A stretch of DNA of 64,000 nucleotides from NCBI RefSeq assembly GCF_037908215.1, contig NZ_JBBLZC010000006.1:62001-126000 (forward strand), written 5' to 3'. The notes under the pieces were generated by a model that saw only the letters and a list, made by a program, of their open reading frames with translations, was not told the DNA's origin and did no database searches. This stretch comes from Benzoatithermus flavus (GTDB lineage Bacteria; Pseudomonadota; Alphaproteobacteria; Geminicoccales; Geminicoccaceae). Shown one piece after another: positions 50,037 through 57,804 of this stretch. Made by a program: the position numbers and the translations under genes. The first letter of the stretch is position 1. Every line of letters starts with the position of its first letter.

Positions 50037-50963
50037 ATGCAGATGCGTGTGCTCGGCGCCGCCGCCGGCGGCGGCTTTCCGCAGTGGAACGCGAACAGCG
50101 AGGCCTGCCGGCGCGCCCGCGCCGGTGATCCGGCGGCACGGCCCGCCACCCAGGCCTCGGTCGCCGTATCGGCCGACGGCGAGTGTTGGGTGCTCGTCAA
50201 CGCCTCGCCCGATCTCCGCCAGCAGATCGAAGTCACTCCTGCTCTGCAGCCCAAGACCGGCCTTCGCTCCTCGCCCATCGCCGCAGTCGTCCTGACCAAC
50301 GGCGACGTCGATGCGATCGCGGGCCTCCTCCATCTGCGCGAGGGTACGCCTTTCGCGCTCTATGCCCATGCCCGCGTTCATCGTGTACTGGACCGCAACC
50401 CGATCTTCGAGGTCGTCGACCGGACGATCGTGCCGAGACGCGAGCTCGTGCCGGAGACCGCGACCACGCTCGAGGCCGCGGATGGCAGGCCGCTCGGGCT
50501 CACGGTCCTGCCGTTCCTCGCCCCCGGCAAGCTGCCGCTCTATCTCGAGCGCGAGGCCGGGAGCGTCCTCGATACCGCGGCGCTCGAGGGCGACACGCTC
50601 GGGCTCGAGATCGAGGCGGACGGCCGGCGCGTGGTCTACCTCGCGAACTGCGCCCGGCTCACGGAGCCGCTGCTCGGGCGGATCGCCGGCGCCGACGTTC
50701 TCTTCCTCGACGGCACGCTCTGGTGCGACGACGAGATGATCCTGCAGGGTGTCGGCCGTAAGACCGGGCAGCGTATGGGCCACATCAGCATGAGCGGGCC
50801 CGAGGGTGCGATCGCCCGGCTGCGCCCGGTGCCAGTCGACCGGCGGATCTTCCTTCACATCAACAACACCAACCCGGCGCTCCTCGCCGACAGCCCCGAG
50901 CGGATGGAGCTCGAGCGGGCCGGCTGGGAGGTCGCCTTCGACGGCATGGAGCTGAGTCTTTGA
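50037..50963 (+). CDS. pqqB: PQQ biosynthesis protein PqqB
   Basis: 308 residues of the MBL-like PqqB family: VLGAAAGGGFPQWNANSEAC, LVNASPDLRQQIE, VVLTNGDVDAIAGLLHLREG, FLDGTLWCDDEM and FLHINNTNPAL. PqqB acts as a hydroxylase or carrier step late in the pathway. Its stop overlaps the next start. Confidence 0.96.
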   Translation: MQMRVLGAAAGGGFPQWNANSEACRRARAGDPAARPATQASVAVSADGECWVLVNASPDLRQQIEVTPALQPKTGLRSSPIAAVVLTNGDVDAIAGLLHLREGTPFALYAHARVHRVLDRNPIFEVVDRTIVPRRELVPETATTLEAADGRPLGLTVLPFLAPGKLPLYLEREAGSVLDTAALEGDTLGLEIEADGRRVVYLANCARLTEPLLGRIAGADVLFLDGTLWCDDEMILQGVGRKTGQRMGHISMSGPEGAIARLRPVPVDRRIFLHINNTNPALLADSPERMELERAGWEVAFDGMELSL

Positions 50964-51727
50964 CCTACGCCCGCTACCAGACACTCGAGAACGCGGACCA
51001 GCTCGAGGCGGCGCTCCGCGAGGTGGGCGCCGAGCGCTACCACATCCTGCACCCGTTCCACCGCCTCCTGCACACGGGCAGGCTGACCCGCGGCCAGGTG
51101 CAGGCCTGGGCGCTGAACCGCTACTACTACCAGAGCCGCATCCCGATGAAGGACGCAGCGCTGATGTCGCGCTGCGCGGACCGCGAGCTCAGGCGGGAGT
51201 GGCTCGTGCGCATCCTCGACCATGACGGGTTCGGCGAGCAGGAAGGCGGCATCGCGCGCTGGCTCCGCCTGTGCCAGGGCTTGGGCCTCGATCCCGACTA
51301 TGTCCGCTCGGAAGAGGGCATCCTGCCCGCGACCAGGTTCGCGGTCGACGCCTATGTCCGCTTCGTCCGCGAGCAGACCCTGCTCGAGGCGGTCGCCTCC
51401 TCGCTCACCGAGCTGTTCGCGCCCAAGATCCACGAGGAGCGGATTCCGGGCCTCCTCCAGAACTACGACTTCGTCAGCGAGGAGATGGTGGCCTATTTCC
51501 GCCGCCGCCTCGACCAGGCGCCGCGCGATGCCGGCTTCGCCCTGGCTTACGTGCGTGAGCACGCCGACACGGCCGAGAAGCGCTTTGCGGTCGTAAAAGC
51601 GTTGATCTTCAAATGCGACGTTCTGTGGGCACAGCTCGATGCGCTGCACCATGCCTACGTGCTGGGCGGCGGCATCCCGAAGGGTGCCTTCGTTCCGGCC
51701 GATCTGCCGGCGCAGGAGGCAGCATGA
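50960..51727 (+). CDS. pqqC: Pyrroloquinoline-quinone synthase
   Basis: 255 residues. The gene has no in-frame ATG near the proper start; TTG 50960, overlapping the pqqB stop (TTGA), gives an N terminus of expected length before LEAALREVGAERYH. Family segments HPFHRLLHTGRLTRGQVQAW, LNRYYYQSRIPMKDAALMSR and LVRILDHDGFGEQEGGIARW are present. It performs the final ring closure and eight-electron oxidation using O2. A TTG start suggests low or coupled translation. Confidence 0.94.
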   Translation: MTYARYQTLENADQLEAALREVGAERYHILHPFHRLLHTGRLTRGQVQAWALNRYYYQSRIPMKDAALMSRCADRELRREWLVRILDHDGFGEQEGGIARWLRLCQGLGLDPDYVRSEEGILPATRFAVDAYVRFVREQTLLEAVASSLTELFAPKIHEERIPGLLQNYDFVSEEMVAYFRRRLDQAPRDAGFALAYVREHADTAEKRFAVVKALIFKCDVLWAQLDALHHAYVLGGGIPKGAFVPADLPAQEAA

Positions 51728-52032
51728 GCCTCGCCGCTCTCGCCGAGACCGACACGGTCGGGCTGCCGCCCTGGGTCCGGCTGCGCTTCGATCGCGTGCG
51801 CGACCGCTGGGTGCTGCTCGCACCCGAGCGGGTCCTGTTCCCCTGCCCCACCTCGGTGCTGATCCTGGAGCGCCTCGGCGACCGCCGGCGGCTCGGCGAG
51901 GTGATCGACGCGCTCGCCGAGGAGTTCTCCGCACCGCGCGCGACGATCAGCGCCGACGTGCGGCGCATGCTGCAGGATCTGGCCGATCAGGGGTTCCTCT
52001 CGGTCGAGGCACGGGAGACGATGCATGGCTGA
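51724..52032 (+). CDS. pqqD: PqqD, PqqA-binding peptide chaperone
   Basis: 102 residues, coupled to pqqC by ATGA and overlapping pqqE by eight bases. Beta-strands with LLAPERVLFPCPTSVLILER, then helices LAEEFSAPRATISADVRRML. It holds the precursor peptide and presents it to PqqE (a RiPP recognition element). Encoded separately, not fused to PqqC or PqqE. Confidence 0.95.
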   Translation: MSLAALAETDTVGLPPWVRLRFDRVRDRWVLLAPERVLFPCPTSVLILERLGDRRRLGEVIDALAEEFSAPRATISADVRRMLQDLADQGFLSVEARETMHG

Positions 52033-53182
52033 CGCCGGGCTGCCTTTGGGGCGGCGCGATCCCTGGACCGAGCCGCCGATGGGGCTTCTCGCGGAGCTCA
52101 CCCACCGCTGTCCCCTGCAATGTCCCTACTGCTCGAACCCGCTCGAGCTCGAGCGGGCGAGCGACGAGCTCTCGACCGCCGAATGGTGCCGGGTCCTGGA
52201 CGAGGCCGAGGCCTTGGGCGTCCTCCAGGTCCATCTTTCGGGCGGCGAGCCGACGGCACGGCAGGATCTCGAGGCGATCGTGGCCCATGCCCGCGGCCTC
52301 GGGCTTTACACCAACCTGATCACCGCCGGCGTCCTGCTCGACGAGCGCCGCCTGCAAGCACTGCGCGAGGCGGGGCTCGACCACGTCCAGCTCAGCTTCC
52401 AGGGTGCGAAGCCGGAGACCTCCGATCGCATCGGCGGCTATCGCGGCGGTCACGCGAAGAAGGTCGCCGTCGGGCGCGCAGTCCGTGCTGTCGGCCTGCC
52501 GCTCACGGTGAACGCCGTGGTGCACCGGCAGAATCTCGACGAGCTCGAAGACATGATCGGGCTCGCTCTCGAGCTCGGTGCGCACCGGATCGAGGTCGCG
52601 CACGTGCAGTATTACGGCTGGGCGCTCCTCAATCGGGCGGCGCTCATGCCCACGCGCGAGCAGCTCGAGGCCGCGACCGCCATCGTCGAGCGCGCCCGCC
52701 GCGAGCTGCGTGGCCGACTCGTGATCGACTACGTCATCCCGGACTACTGGGCGAAGCGCCCCAAGCCCTGCATGGGCGGCTGGGGCTCGAACGTGCTCAA
52801 CGTGACGCCGCAGGGCAAGGTGATGCCCTGCCACGCGGCAGCGTCGATTCCCGGTCTCACCTTCGCCTCGGTCCGCGAACATCCCTTGCGCTGGATCTGG
52901 CAGGAGAGCCCCGCTTTTCAGGTTTTCCGTGGCACCGACTGGCTGCCGGAGCCCTGCCGCTCCTGCGAGCGCAAGGAGATCGACTTCGGCGGCTGCCGCT
53001 GCCAGGCTCTGGCGCTGACCGGCGATCCGACGGCGACCGACCCGGCGTGCGAGCTCTCGCCGTTCCATCGCGCCCTGTTCGAGGTGGCGAGCGCCGAATC
53101 GACCGCCCCTCCCCCACCGTTCGTCTATCGCCGCCCCATGCGCGAGGCGCCCGCCCTCGGGCCGGTGCGGCTGCAGGCCTGA
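52025..53182 (+). CDS. pqqE: PqqA peptide cyclase (radical SAM)
   Basis: 385 residues. The radical-SAM motif is HRCPLQCPYCS (CxxxCxxC), followed by VHLSGGEPTARQDLEAIVAH. The C-terminal SPASM region has cysteines in CMGGWG, MPCHAAASIPGL, CRSCERKEIDFGGCRCQA. It links Glu and Tyr of PqqA. Last gene of the operon; no pqqF/G protease gene follows, so processing must use an enzyme encoded elsewhere. Confidence 0.95.
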   Translation: MADAGLPLGRRDPWTEPPMGLLAELTHRCPLQCPYCSNPLELERASDELSTAEWCRVLDEAEALGVLQVHLSGGEPTARQDLEAIVAHARGLGLYTNLITAGVLLDERRLQALREAGLDHVQLSFQGAKPETSDRIGGYRGGHAKKVAVGRAVRAVGLPLTVNAVVHRQNLDELEDMIGLALELGAHRIEVAHVQYYGWALLNRAALMPTREQLEAATAIVERARRELRGRLVIDYVIPDYWAKRPKPCMGGWGSNVLNVTPQGKVMPCHAAASIPGLTFASVREHPLRWIWQESPAFQVFRGTDWLPEPCRSCERKEIDFGGCRCQALALTGDPTATDPACELSPFHRALFEVASAESTAPPPPFVYRRPMREAPALGPVRLQA

Positions 53183-53325
53183 CGCCTCGGCGGTTTTCTG
53201 GAAGCACGGCATTACAGAAAGCCGGAAACAAGGCCGGAAGACCCGAACGGCTCGGGCATGCGCCGCCCCTCCCCCGCTCCGATCTCCGGCCGTAGCACCG
53301 GTCCGGTCCGGAAGCGGCAGGCAGG

Positions 53326-54048
53326 TCAGACGCGGCGCATCATCGCGACCGCAGCCGCGACCAGGGCGGCGTTCGCTGCTGCGGTCGTGCCGTCCGGCAG
53401 CGTGGCCCCGTCCTCGAGCCCGACACGGGCGGAGAAGCCTTGCCGCGCGGCGCGCGCCACGAACGGCCAGACCGTCGCATCGAAGCCGTGCAGCAGCACG
53501 GGCTTCCTGATGCCGGCGCGCGCCAGCACCGCCAGGATGGCATCGGCCGATGCCATCGCCGCGTCGAGCGCCTGCTCCTCGATCTCGACCAGGATGCGGA
53601 GCGCCAGCGGTGCCAGCCCGAGCCGCACCAGGCGCTCGGCATCGGCCGCGCTCGCCAGGCCCGCCTCCACGCCGATGCCGCGGCGGTGCAGCCGCTCGAC
53701 GACCGCCGGCGCTCCGGCCTCGCCGAGATTGACCGAGGCATGGTCCGGCAGCAGGCGCCAGCCGTCGATCATGGCGAGGCGGCGATCGTCGTCCTGCTCG
53801 ATCCAGGCTCCGGTGCTGATGCCGATCAGCGTGCCGGGCAGCCGGTCCCGAAGGGCGGCGAGTGTGGCATCCACCGCCGCCGGCGCCAGGCTTTCCGCCC
53901 CGTCCGCGCCGCGGACGTGGAGATGCAGCTCGGCAGCGCCGGCGGCCACGGCTTCGACGGCATCCGCGACGATGGCGGCGACGGTGACGGGCAGGCGAGG
54001 GTGGAAATCCCGCGGGCGCGCGCCGTTGAGGCAGGCCTGGACGATCAT
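53326..54048 (-). CDS. BKACE-family (3-keto-5-aminohexanoate cleavage-like) enzyme
   Basis: 240 residues from ATG 54048 with a ggagg Shine-Dalgarno. The barrel family (DUF849) features are ACLNGARPRDFHPRLPVT, AAELHLHVRGADGAESLAPA with the HxH zinc ligands, IGISTGAW, ASVNLGE, and ARVGLEDGATLPDG. BKACE enzymes cleave beta-keto acids with acetyl-CoA as acceptor; the exact substrate is unknown. It is shorter than the usual 270-310 residues, with a compact middle. Convergent with pqqE. Confidence 0.82.
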   Translation of the reverse strand: MIVQACLNGARPRDFHPRLPVTVAAIVADAVEAVAAGAAELHLHVRGADGAESLAPAAVDATLAALRDRLPGTLIGISTGAWIEQDDDRRLAMIDGWRLLPDHASVNLGEAGAPAVVERLHRRGIGVEAGLASAADAERLVRLGLAPLALRILVEIEEQALDAAMASADAILAVLARAGIRKPVLLHGFDATVWPFVARAARQGFSARVGLEDGATLPDGTTAAANAALVAAAVAMMRRV

Positions 54049-54696
54049 GGGTGTCCTCCAACGGACCGTTCGGAGCGAGGCACGCGGCCGTCGCGGCTGC
54101 ACCGACCGTCTCGAATAGGACAGGGCGTTCTCGCGTGTCCAGGTAGCCGCGGGGCAGCCTTCCTGGAGCGCGTGCCGCGATGGTCGGACGCAGGCATTGC
54201 GCCCTCGACGGCGCTTCCACGGAAATACGGCTAGCCAGAAATGATGAAATATGTGAACGGGGCAGATATGTCCGCCCCCGGCTCTGCACGAGGACGGAGA
54301 CGAACGCCGATACCGGCGATGGCAGGAAGCAGGAAGTGATGCCTCGTCGACGACCGCACATATACGGAAATGCAGAAAACTGTGAAGACGACAGACCCCG
54401 CTCCCGAGAGCGGCGCGGCAGATTCACCTCGATCGGATCCGCGCTGAGCCTGCCGCGCCGGCTTTGGCATGCCCACCGGCCGGACTGCCGGCACGCAACA
54501 AGGAGAAGCCCTCTCCGTCAGCACGGGCGACTCAGCCGAGAAAAAACGGATTTGCGTATTTACAGGAATACGTATCAACACGGCCGCAGGCGCCTGCAGC
54601 ACGGGCCGGCTACCGGCACCTCGACGGCTTCGTTTCCCGGACAGCACCGGGTAACGCGGCCTCGATCACGGAAATACGGAAATCCGTCCAACCGCA
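54049..54696. other. Gene-free region with repeated GGAAATACGG words
   Basis: About 650 bases with lower G+C than the genes around. The words acggaaatacgg (54219-54230), tacggaaatgcagaaaac (54362-54380), caggaatacgt (near 54558-54568) and cacggaaatacggaaatccg (54668-54687) recur. Open frames are Arg-rich and not credible. It could be an RNA-producing or repeat-derived region. Confidence 0.5.
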
Positions 54697-54924
54697 TCAA
54701 CGGTTCTCCGGATAAGCCTCCTCGAGCATCTGGCGGATCTCCTCCACCATCTTGGTGCCGCGCAGCGCGCACTGGCTCTTGATGCGGGCGTGCAGGCTCT
54801 TCGGGATGTCGATCGTCAGGCGCTTCAAGGGCTCCGGCTCGGCCCGCCGCTCGACCCAGGCTTCCGGGTCGGGTGCCGGTGCCGCCGTCTTGGGCTGGGT
54901 GCCGAACGCCACCTTCTTCTTCAT
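54697..54924 (-). CDS. Small ribbon-helix-helix partition protein (ParB-like partner)
   Basis: 75 residues from ATG 54924. A basic N-terminal tail (KKKVAFGTQPK) and a C-terminal ribbon-helix-helix LKRLTIDIPKSLHARIKSQC, ALRGTKMVEEIRQMLEEAYP. This is the plasmid type Ib arrangement in which a small RHH protein binds the centromere and stimulates the ParA ATPase. Its ATG overlaps the parA stop (ATGA). Confidence 0.8.
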   Translation of the reverse strand: MKKKVAFGTQPKTAAPAPDPEAWVERRAEPEPLKRLTIDIPKSLHARIKSQCALRGTKMVEEIRQMLEEAYPENR

Positions 54925-55562
54925 GCCTGTCCTCCCGCCGAAGCTGCCAAGAGCTCCTCGCACAATGCGCGGACCTCGCGCGCCGCGGGGCCTTGCGGGT
55001 CGACCTCGAGCACGGTCCGGCCCTGCGCCGCGCACTCCGCGAACGCCACGCGCTGGCAAAGTGCCGTGGGCAGCACCGGCAGCTCGAACTCGGCCAGCGC
55101 CTCCACCACGTCGCGCCCGATCGCCGTGTTCACGATCTTACGATTGACCACGAATCTTGCAATCTGCCTTTCTTTAAAAACGTGCGCCTCGCGCAACAGC
55201 GCCACGATCTCGCGCGCCGCCCAGACGTCGTAGGGCGAGGGCTGCACCGGCACCACGACCGTGTCGGCGGCGAGCAGCGCCGAGCGGGCGAGCTCGTTCA
55301 CCCGTGGCGGGCCGTCAATCACCACGTGATCGTAGGTCTCGGCGTGACGCGGGATCTCGCGATGCAGGTTGGGCCGCGGCAGGCCGATGACCGCGAACGG
55401 CGGCTCGCCTTCACGCGCTGCCGCCCAGTCGAGCGCCGAGCCCTGCGGATCGGCGTCCACGAGCATGACCTTGGCCCCGCGTGCGGCCAGGGCCGCCGCG
55501 AGGTGCAGCGCTATCGTCGTCTTCCCGACGCCACCTTTCTGGTTCAGCACGGCGGTGATCAT
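54921..55562 (-). CDS. ParA-family partition ATPase
   Basis: 213 residues from ATG 55562. Deviant Walker A KGGVGKTT in AVLNQKGGVGKTTIALHLAA, Walker A' MLVDADPQGS, and Walker B HVVIDGPPR. It lacks an N-terminal DNA-binding extension, so belongs to the small type Ib ParA group encoded on plasmids and integrated elements. Operon with the RHH gene. No RepA/RepC initiator gene is within the window. Confidence 0.92.
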   Translation of the reverse strand: MITAVLNQKGGVGKTTIALHLAAALAARGAKVMLVDADPQGSALDWAAAREGEPPFAVIGLPRPNLHREIPRHAETYDHVVIDGPPRVNELARSALLAADTVVVPVQPSPYDVWAAREIVALLREAHVFKERQIARFVVNRKIVNTAIGRDVVEALAEFELPVLPTALCQRVAFAECAAQGRTVLEVDPQGPAAREVRALCEELLAASAGGQA

Positions 55563-56128
55563 GTTTCCCTCGCTCCCTCGTGGGCGTGAGCAGACGAACC
55601 GGGATCGGCGGCGGATCACGGCAGCGGACCATCAAGGTCCGGAATCGTCTAGGGCGCCGGAAAGACACATGTCCAGAAAAACACGCTATCGTTTTTCTTT
55701 ATTTCTTTATTGCCACACCAGATCGACGGCACTGGCATCCTGCTCTCCGACCCGCTGCCCGGTGCCTACCCGCCGACCAAGAGTCCACGGTCACACGCGC
55801 CGGCATCGGGCGGCGGCCGGATGCCAAGCCGGAATGCCTCGAGGACAACCCGACCTCGGACCTGGGCCGCTCGAATGGTTCTCGGATAGGCCCGCATTCC
55901 GGGTCCCCAGCGTTCCTGGACCGTGGCAGGCCGGCCACCATCTCGCCCGCCTCGACCCAACGGTGGTCGAGCACTGCAGAGGGTAGCTGCCGCCCCGGCT
56001 CGAGCCGGATCGCCGCCGCCGGCCGGGCGCACACACTGCCCGGTCCCGGTCCGCATCACGACCAGAGCGACGCCGCGCTGCGACGTTTCGCAGGCAGCTC
56101 TACGGAGGGCGCCGCCGTCACGGCCCGC
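55563..56128. other. Gap upstream of parA, no gene seen
   Basis: About 566 bases. The part next to parA (55670-55715) is AT-rich and holds the structure listed separately; the rest is GC-rich without a convincing gene and includes the 3' flank of the PQQ-associated operon. Confidence 0.4.
55676..55709. promoter_or_regulatory. AT-rich hairpin and tandem octamers upstream of parA (possible centromere/operator)
   Basis: gaaaaac (55676-55682) pairs with gtttttc (55691-55697) across eight bases, and tttcttta is repeated in tandem at 55694-55709. Short direct repeats upstream of parA are typical binding sites for RHH partition proteins; two copies are few, so this is only suggestive. Confidence 0.3.
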
Positions 56129-56509
56129 TCAGAAGCACTTACCCTCGGCCTCGACCTGCGCCTGGCGCAGCCGGTCCACCATCTGCTGCGCCCAGGGCGA
56201 GGTGCGGAACATGGTGATCCGGTCGTCGCCACCCGGGACCTGCTGCATCCGCAGCACCGTCTCGGCCTGAACGTACTCGTCGTAGCTCAGCTTGTCCGCG
56301 ATGTGGTCGATCGAGCAGGAGCACCTGTGCAGCGCCTCCTGGGTCTGCCCGTTCGTTGCCATGCAGCCGAAGACGTAGTCGGCGAGCGCCTCGGTCGGGT
56401 AGCCCACGGGCGCCGCCCCGGCTCCCCGGCCGGACAGGACCGCGGCCATGCCAACCGCCCATGCGATGGCGAGGAGCATCCATCCCCTCGATCCTCTGCT
56501 TGCCTTCAT
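56129..56509 (-). CDS. Uncharacterised exported cysteine-containing protein (PQQ-associated operon, gene 5)
   Basis: 126 residues from ATG 56509 with a ggaggtgg Shine-Dalgarno. Signal peptide GWMLLAIAWAVGMAAVLSGR up to GAGA. The mature protein is acidic with five Cys: FGCMATNGQTQEALHRCSCS (C-x-C) and a C-terminal GKCF, so disulfides in the periplasm are likely. No CxxCH haem motif. Start overlaps the upstream gene's stop (ATGA). No family recognised; its place downstream of the PQQ beta-propeller and binding protein suggests a role in alcohol oxidation. Confidence 0.72.
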   Translation of the reverse strand: MKASRGSRGWMLLAIAWAVGMAAVLSGRGAGAAPVGYPTEALADYVFGCMATNGQTQEALHRCSCSIDHIADKLSYDEYVQAETVLRMQQVPGGDDRITMFRTSPWAQQMVDRLRQAQVEAEGKCF

Positions 56510-57174
56510 GGCACCACCTCCTCGAAGGTCATGCTCTCCTCGAGGATCAGATGGCCGTCGCCGGGATCGGGCGTGCGGCTCGCGATGCGGTAGAGGCCGC
56601 CCGGCACGCCCTCGGCGACGACGAACTCGTAAGCCTTGTCCTTGAACCTCGGGAAGCGCTCGATCTGCGGATCGTTCCGGAACGGCCTGATCACGAGCCG
56701 CGTCGCCGGGAGCTTCCGGTCGTCCACGCTCACCTCGACGGCTTCGACCTCGGCCGGATCGTTGAACGCCTTGCGGATCTGCTGCTGGAAGTAGAATGCC
56801 GAGCCACCCGTGAGATTGCCCATCTGGTTCACGTCCCGCTGCAGGAACACGATCACGAGAGGGTTCTGCTCGCGGGCCGCCATCGGGCCGAACTGGCGGC
56901 GGTTGGCGCCCTCGAACATGTCGAAGAACACCTTCTTCTCGCCATCCGTGCCAACCTCGCGCACGTCCATGTCGACATGGCTCCGGTAGGGCGGATCGAT
57001 CGCCTTGCCCTGCAGCTCGAAGCGATAGCGCAGGACCGTGGGCTTCGCGACATCGGCGAGCAGGCCCGCCTCGAACACGCGGTGCGCCACGGTCTCGGCG
57101 GCGGCGAGCGGTGCGGCGCTCGCGAGCAGCAGCACCAGCGCCGCAGCGGCAGCGGGGAAGGGGAGGCGTCTCAT
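56506..57174 (-). CDS. Uncharacterised exported beta-rich protein (PQQ-associated operon, gene 4)
   Basis: 222 residues from ATG 57174. Signal peptide AAAAALVLLLASAAPLAAA then a mature part with alternating strands (VLRYRFELQGKAIDPPYRSH, VDMDVREV, KKVFFDMFEG, LVIVFLQRDVNQMGNLTGGS). It recalls lipoprotein-localising folds (LolA-like) only in general shape. No catalytic motif. Coupled to both neighbours by ATGA overlaps, implying fixed stoichiometry with the two flanking proteins. Confidence 0.72.
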   Translation of the reverse strand: MRRLPFPAAAAALVLLLASAAPLAAAETVAHRVFEAGLLADVAKPTVLRYRFELQGKAIDPPYRSHVDMDVREVGTDGEKKVFFDMFEGANRRQFGPMAAREQNPLVIVFLQRDVNQMGNLTGGSAFYFQQQIRKAFNDPAEVEAVEVSVDDRKLPATRLVIRPFRNDPQIERFPRFKDKAYEFVVAEGVPGGLYRIASRTPDPGDGHLILEESMTFEEVVP

Positions 57175-57794
57175 GGCAGATGACCCTGGATGGCGCGGGC
57201 GAGCGCGAAGGCGCGCTGCTCCAGACGGACGGGCTGGTCGCAGACGAGGCGGAGCTGGCGCGCGCGGTCGGTAAACACCCGCGTGTCCCAGTCGTAGGCC
57301 GCCTGCAGCTCCTGCAGGCGCGGGCCGTCGCCGGGCGCATCCTTCTTCGCCGCCGCGAGGTCGCGGGTCTCGGCGGTGATCTTCTCGGCGAGAGCGCGCT
57401 GGCGCTTGGCATAGCGCTTGATGCCGGCGATCAGGTTCGCGCGCTCCTCGTTGAGCCGGTCGAGCGCCGTGCGGAACAGAAGCGTCAGCCGCTCCGCCCG
57501 CTGCTCCGCCGGCATCGCGTCGGCGAACGCCCGCACCTTGGCGTCCATCGCCTCCGGCGCCAGATCGGGGTCGATCAGGGCGCGGGCGAGCTGGTCGAGC
57601 TCGGGCGGCGCCGGCCTGCCGGCCACACTGTCGAGCGGCGGACCCGACCACATCTGCCCGGCCTCCAAGGAAGGAACCAGACGCTGCACGCAGGGCCAGT
57701 CGCTCTCCTGTGCGGCCCCGGCCGGCAGGACCGTGGCGAGGGCCAGCAGCAGACCACCCGCTGCCGCGCATCGTATCGTCCCGATGGTCCTCAT
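57171..57794 (-). CDS. Uncharacterised exported helical protein (PQQ-associated operon, gene 3)
   Basis: 207 residues from ATG 57794. Signal peptide (AAAGGLLLALATVLPAGAAQ), then WPCVQRLVPSLEAGQMWSGP, and a long helical region LTLLFRTALDRLNEERANLI, YAKRQRALAEKITAETRDLA with coiled-coil character; a second Cys occurs in LRLVCDQP. The two Cys could form a disulfide. It begins 10 bases after the beta-propeller gene and overlaps the following gene. No family recognised. Confidence 0.72.
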   Translation of the reverse strand: MRTIGTIRCAAAGGLLLALATVLPAGAAQESDWPCVQRLVPSLEAGQMWSGPPLDSVAGRPAPPELDQLARALIDPDLAPEAMDAKVRAFADAMPAEQRAERLTLLFRTALDRLNEERANLIAGIKRYAKRQRALAEKITAETRDLAAAKKDAPGDGPRLQELQAAYDWDTRVFTDRARQLRLVCDQPVRLEQRAFALARAIQGHLP

Positions 57795-57804
57795 GCCCGG
57801 CACC

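Noticed and set aside
53200..53275. Terminator after pqqE from cccga-acggc-tcggg
   Set aside because: Only five base pairs and no T-tract; not enough to call.
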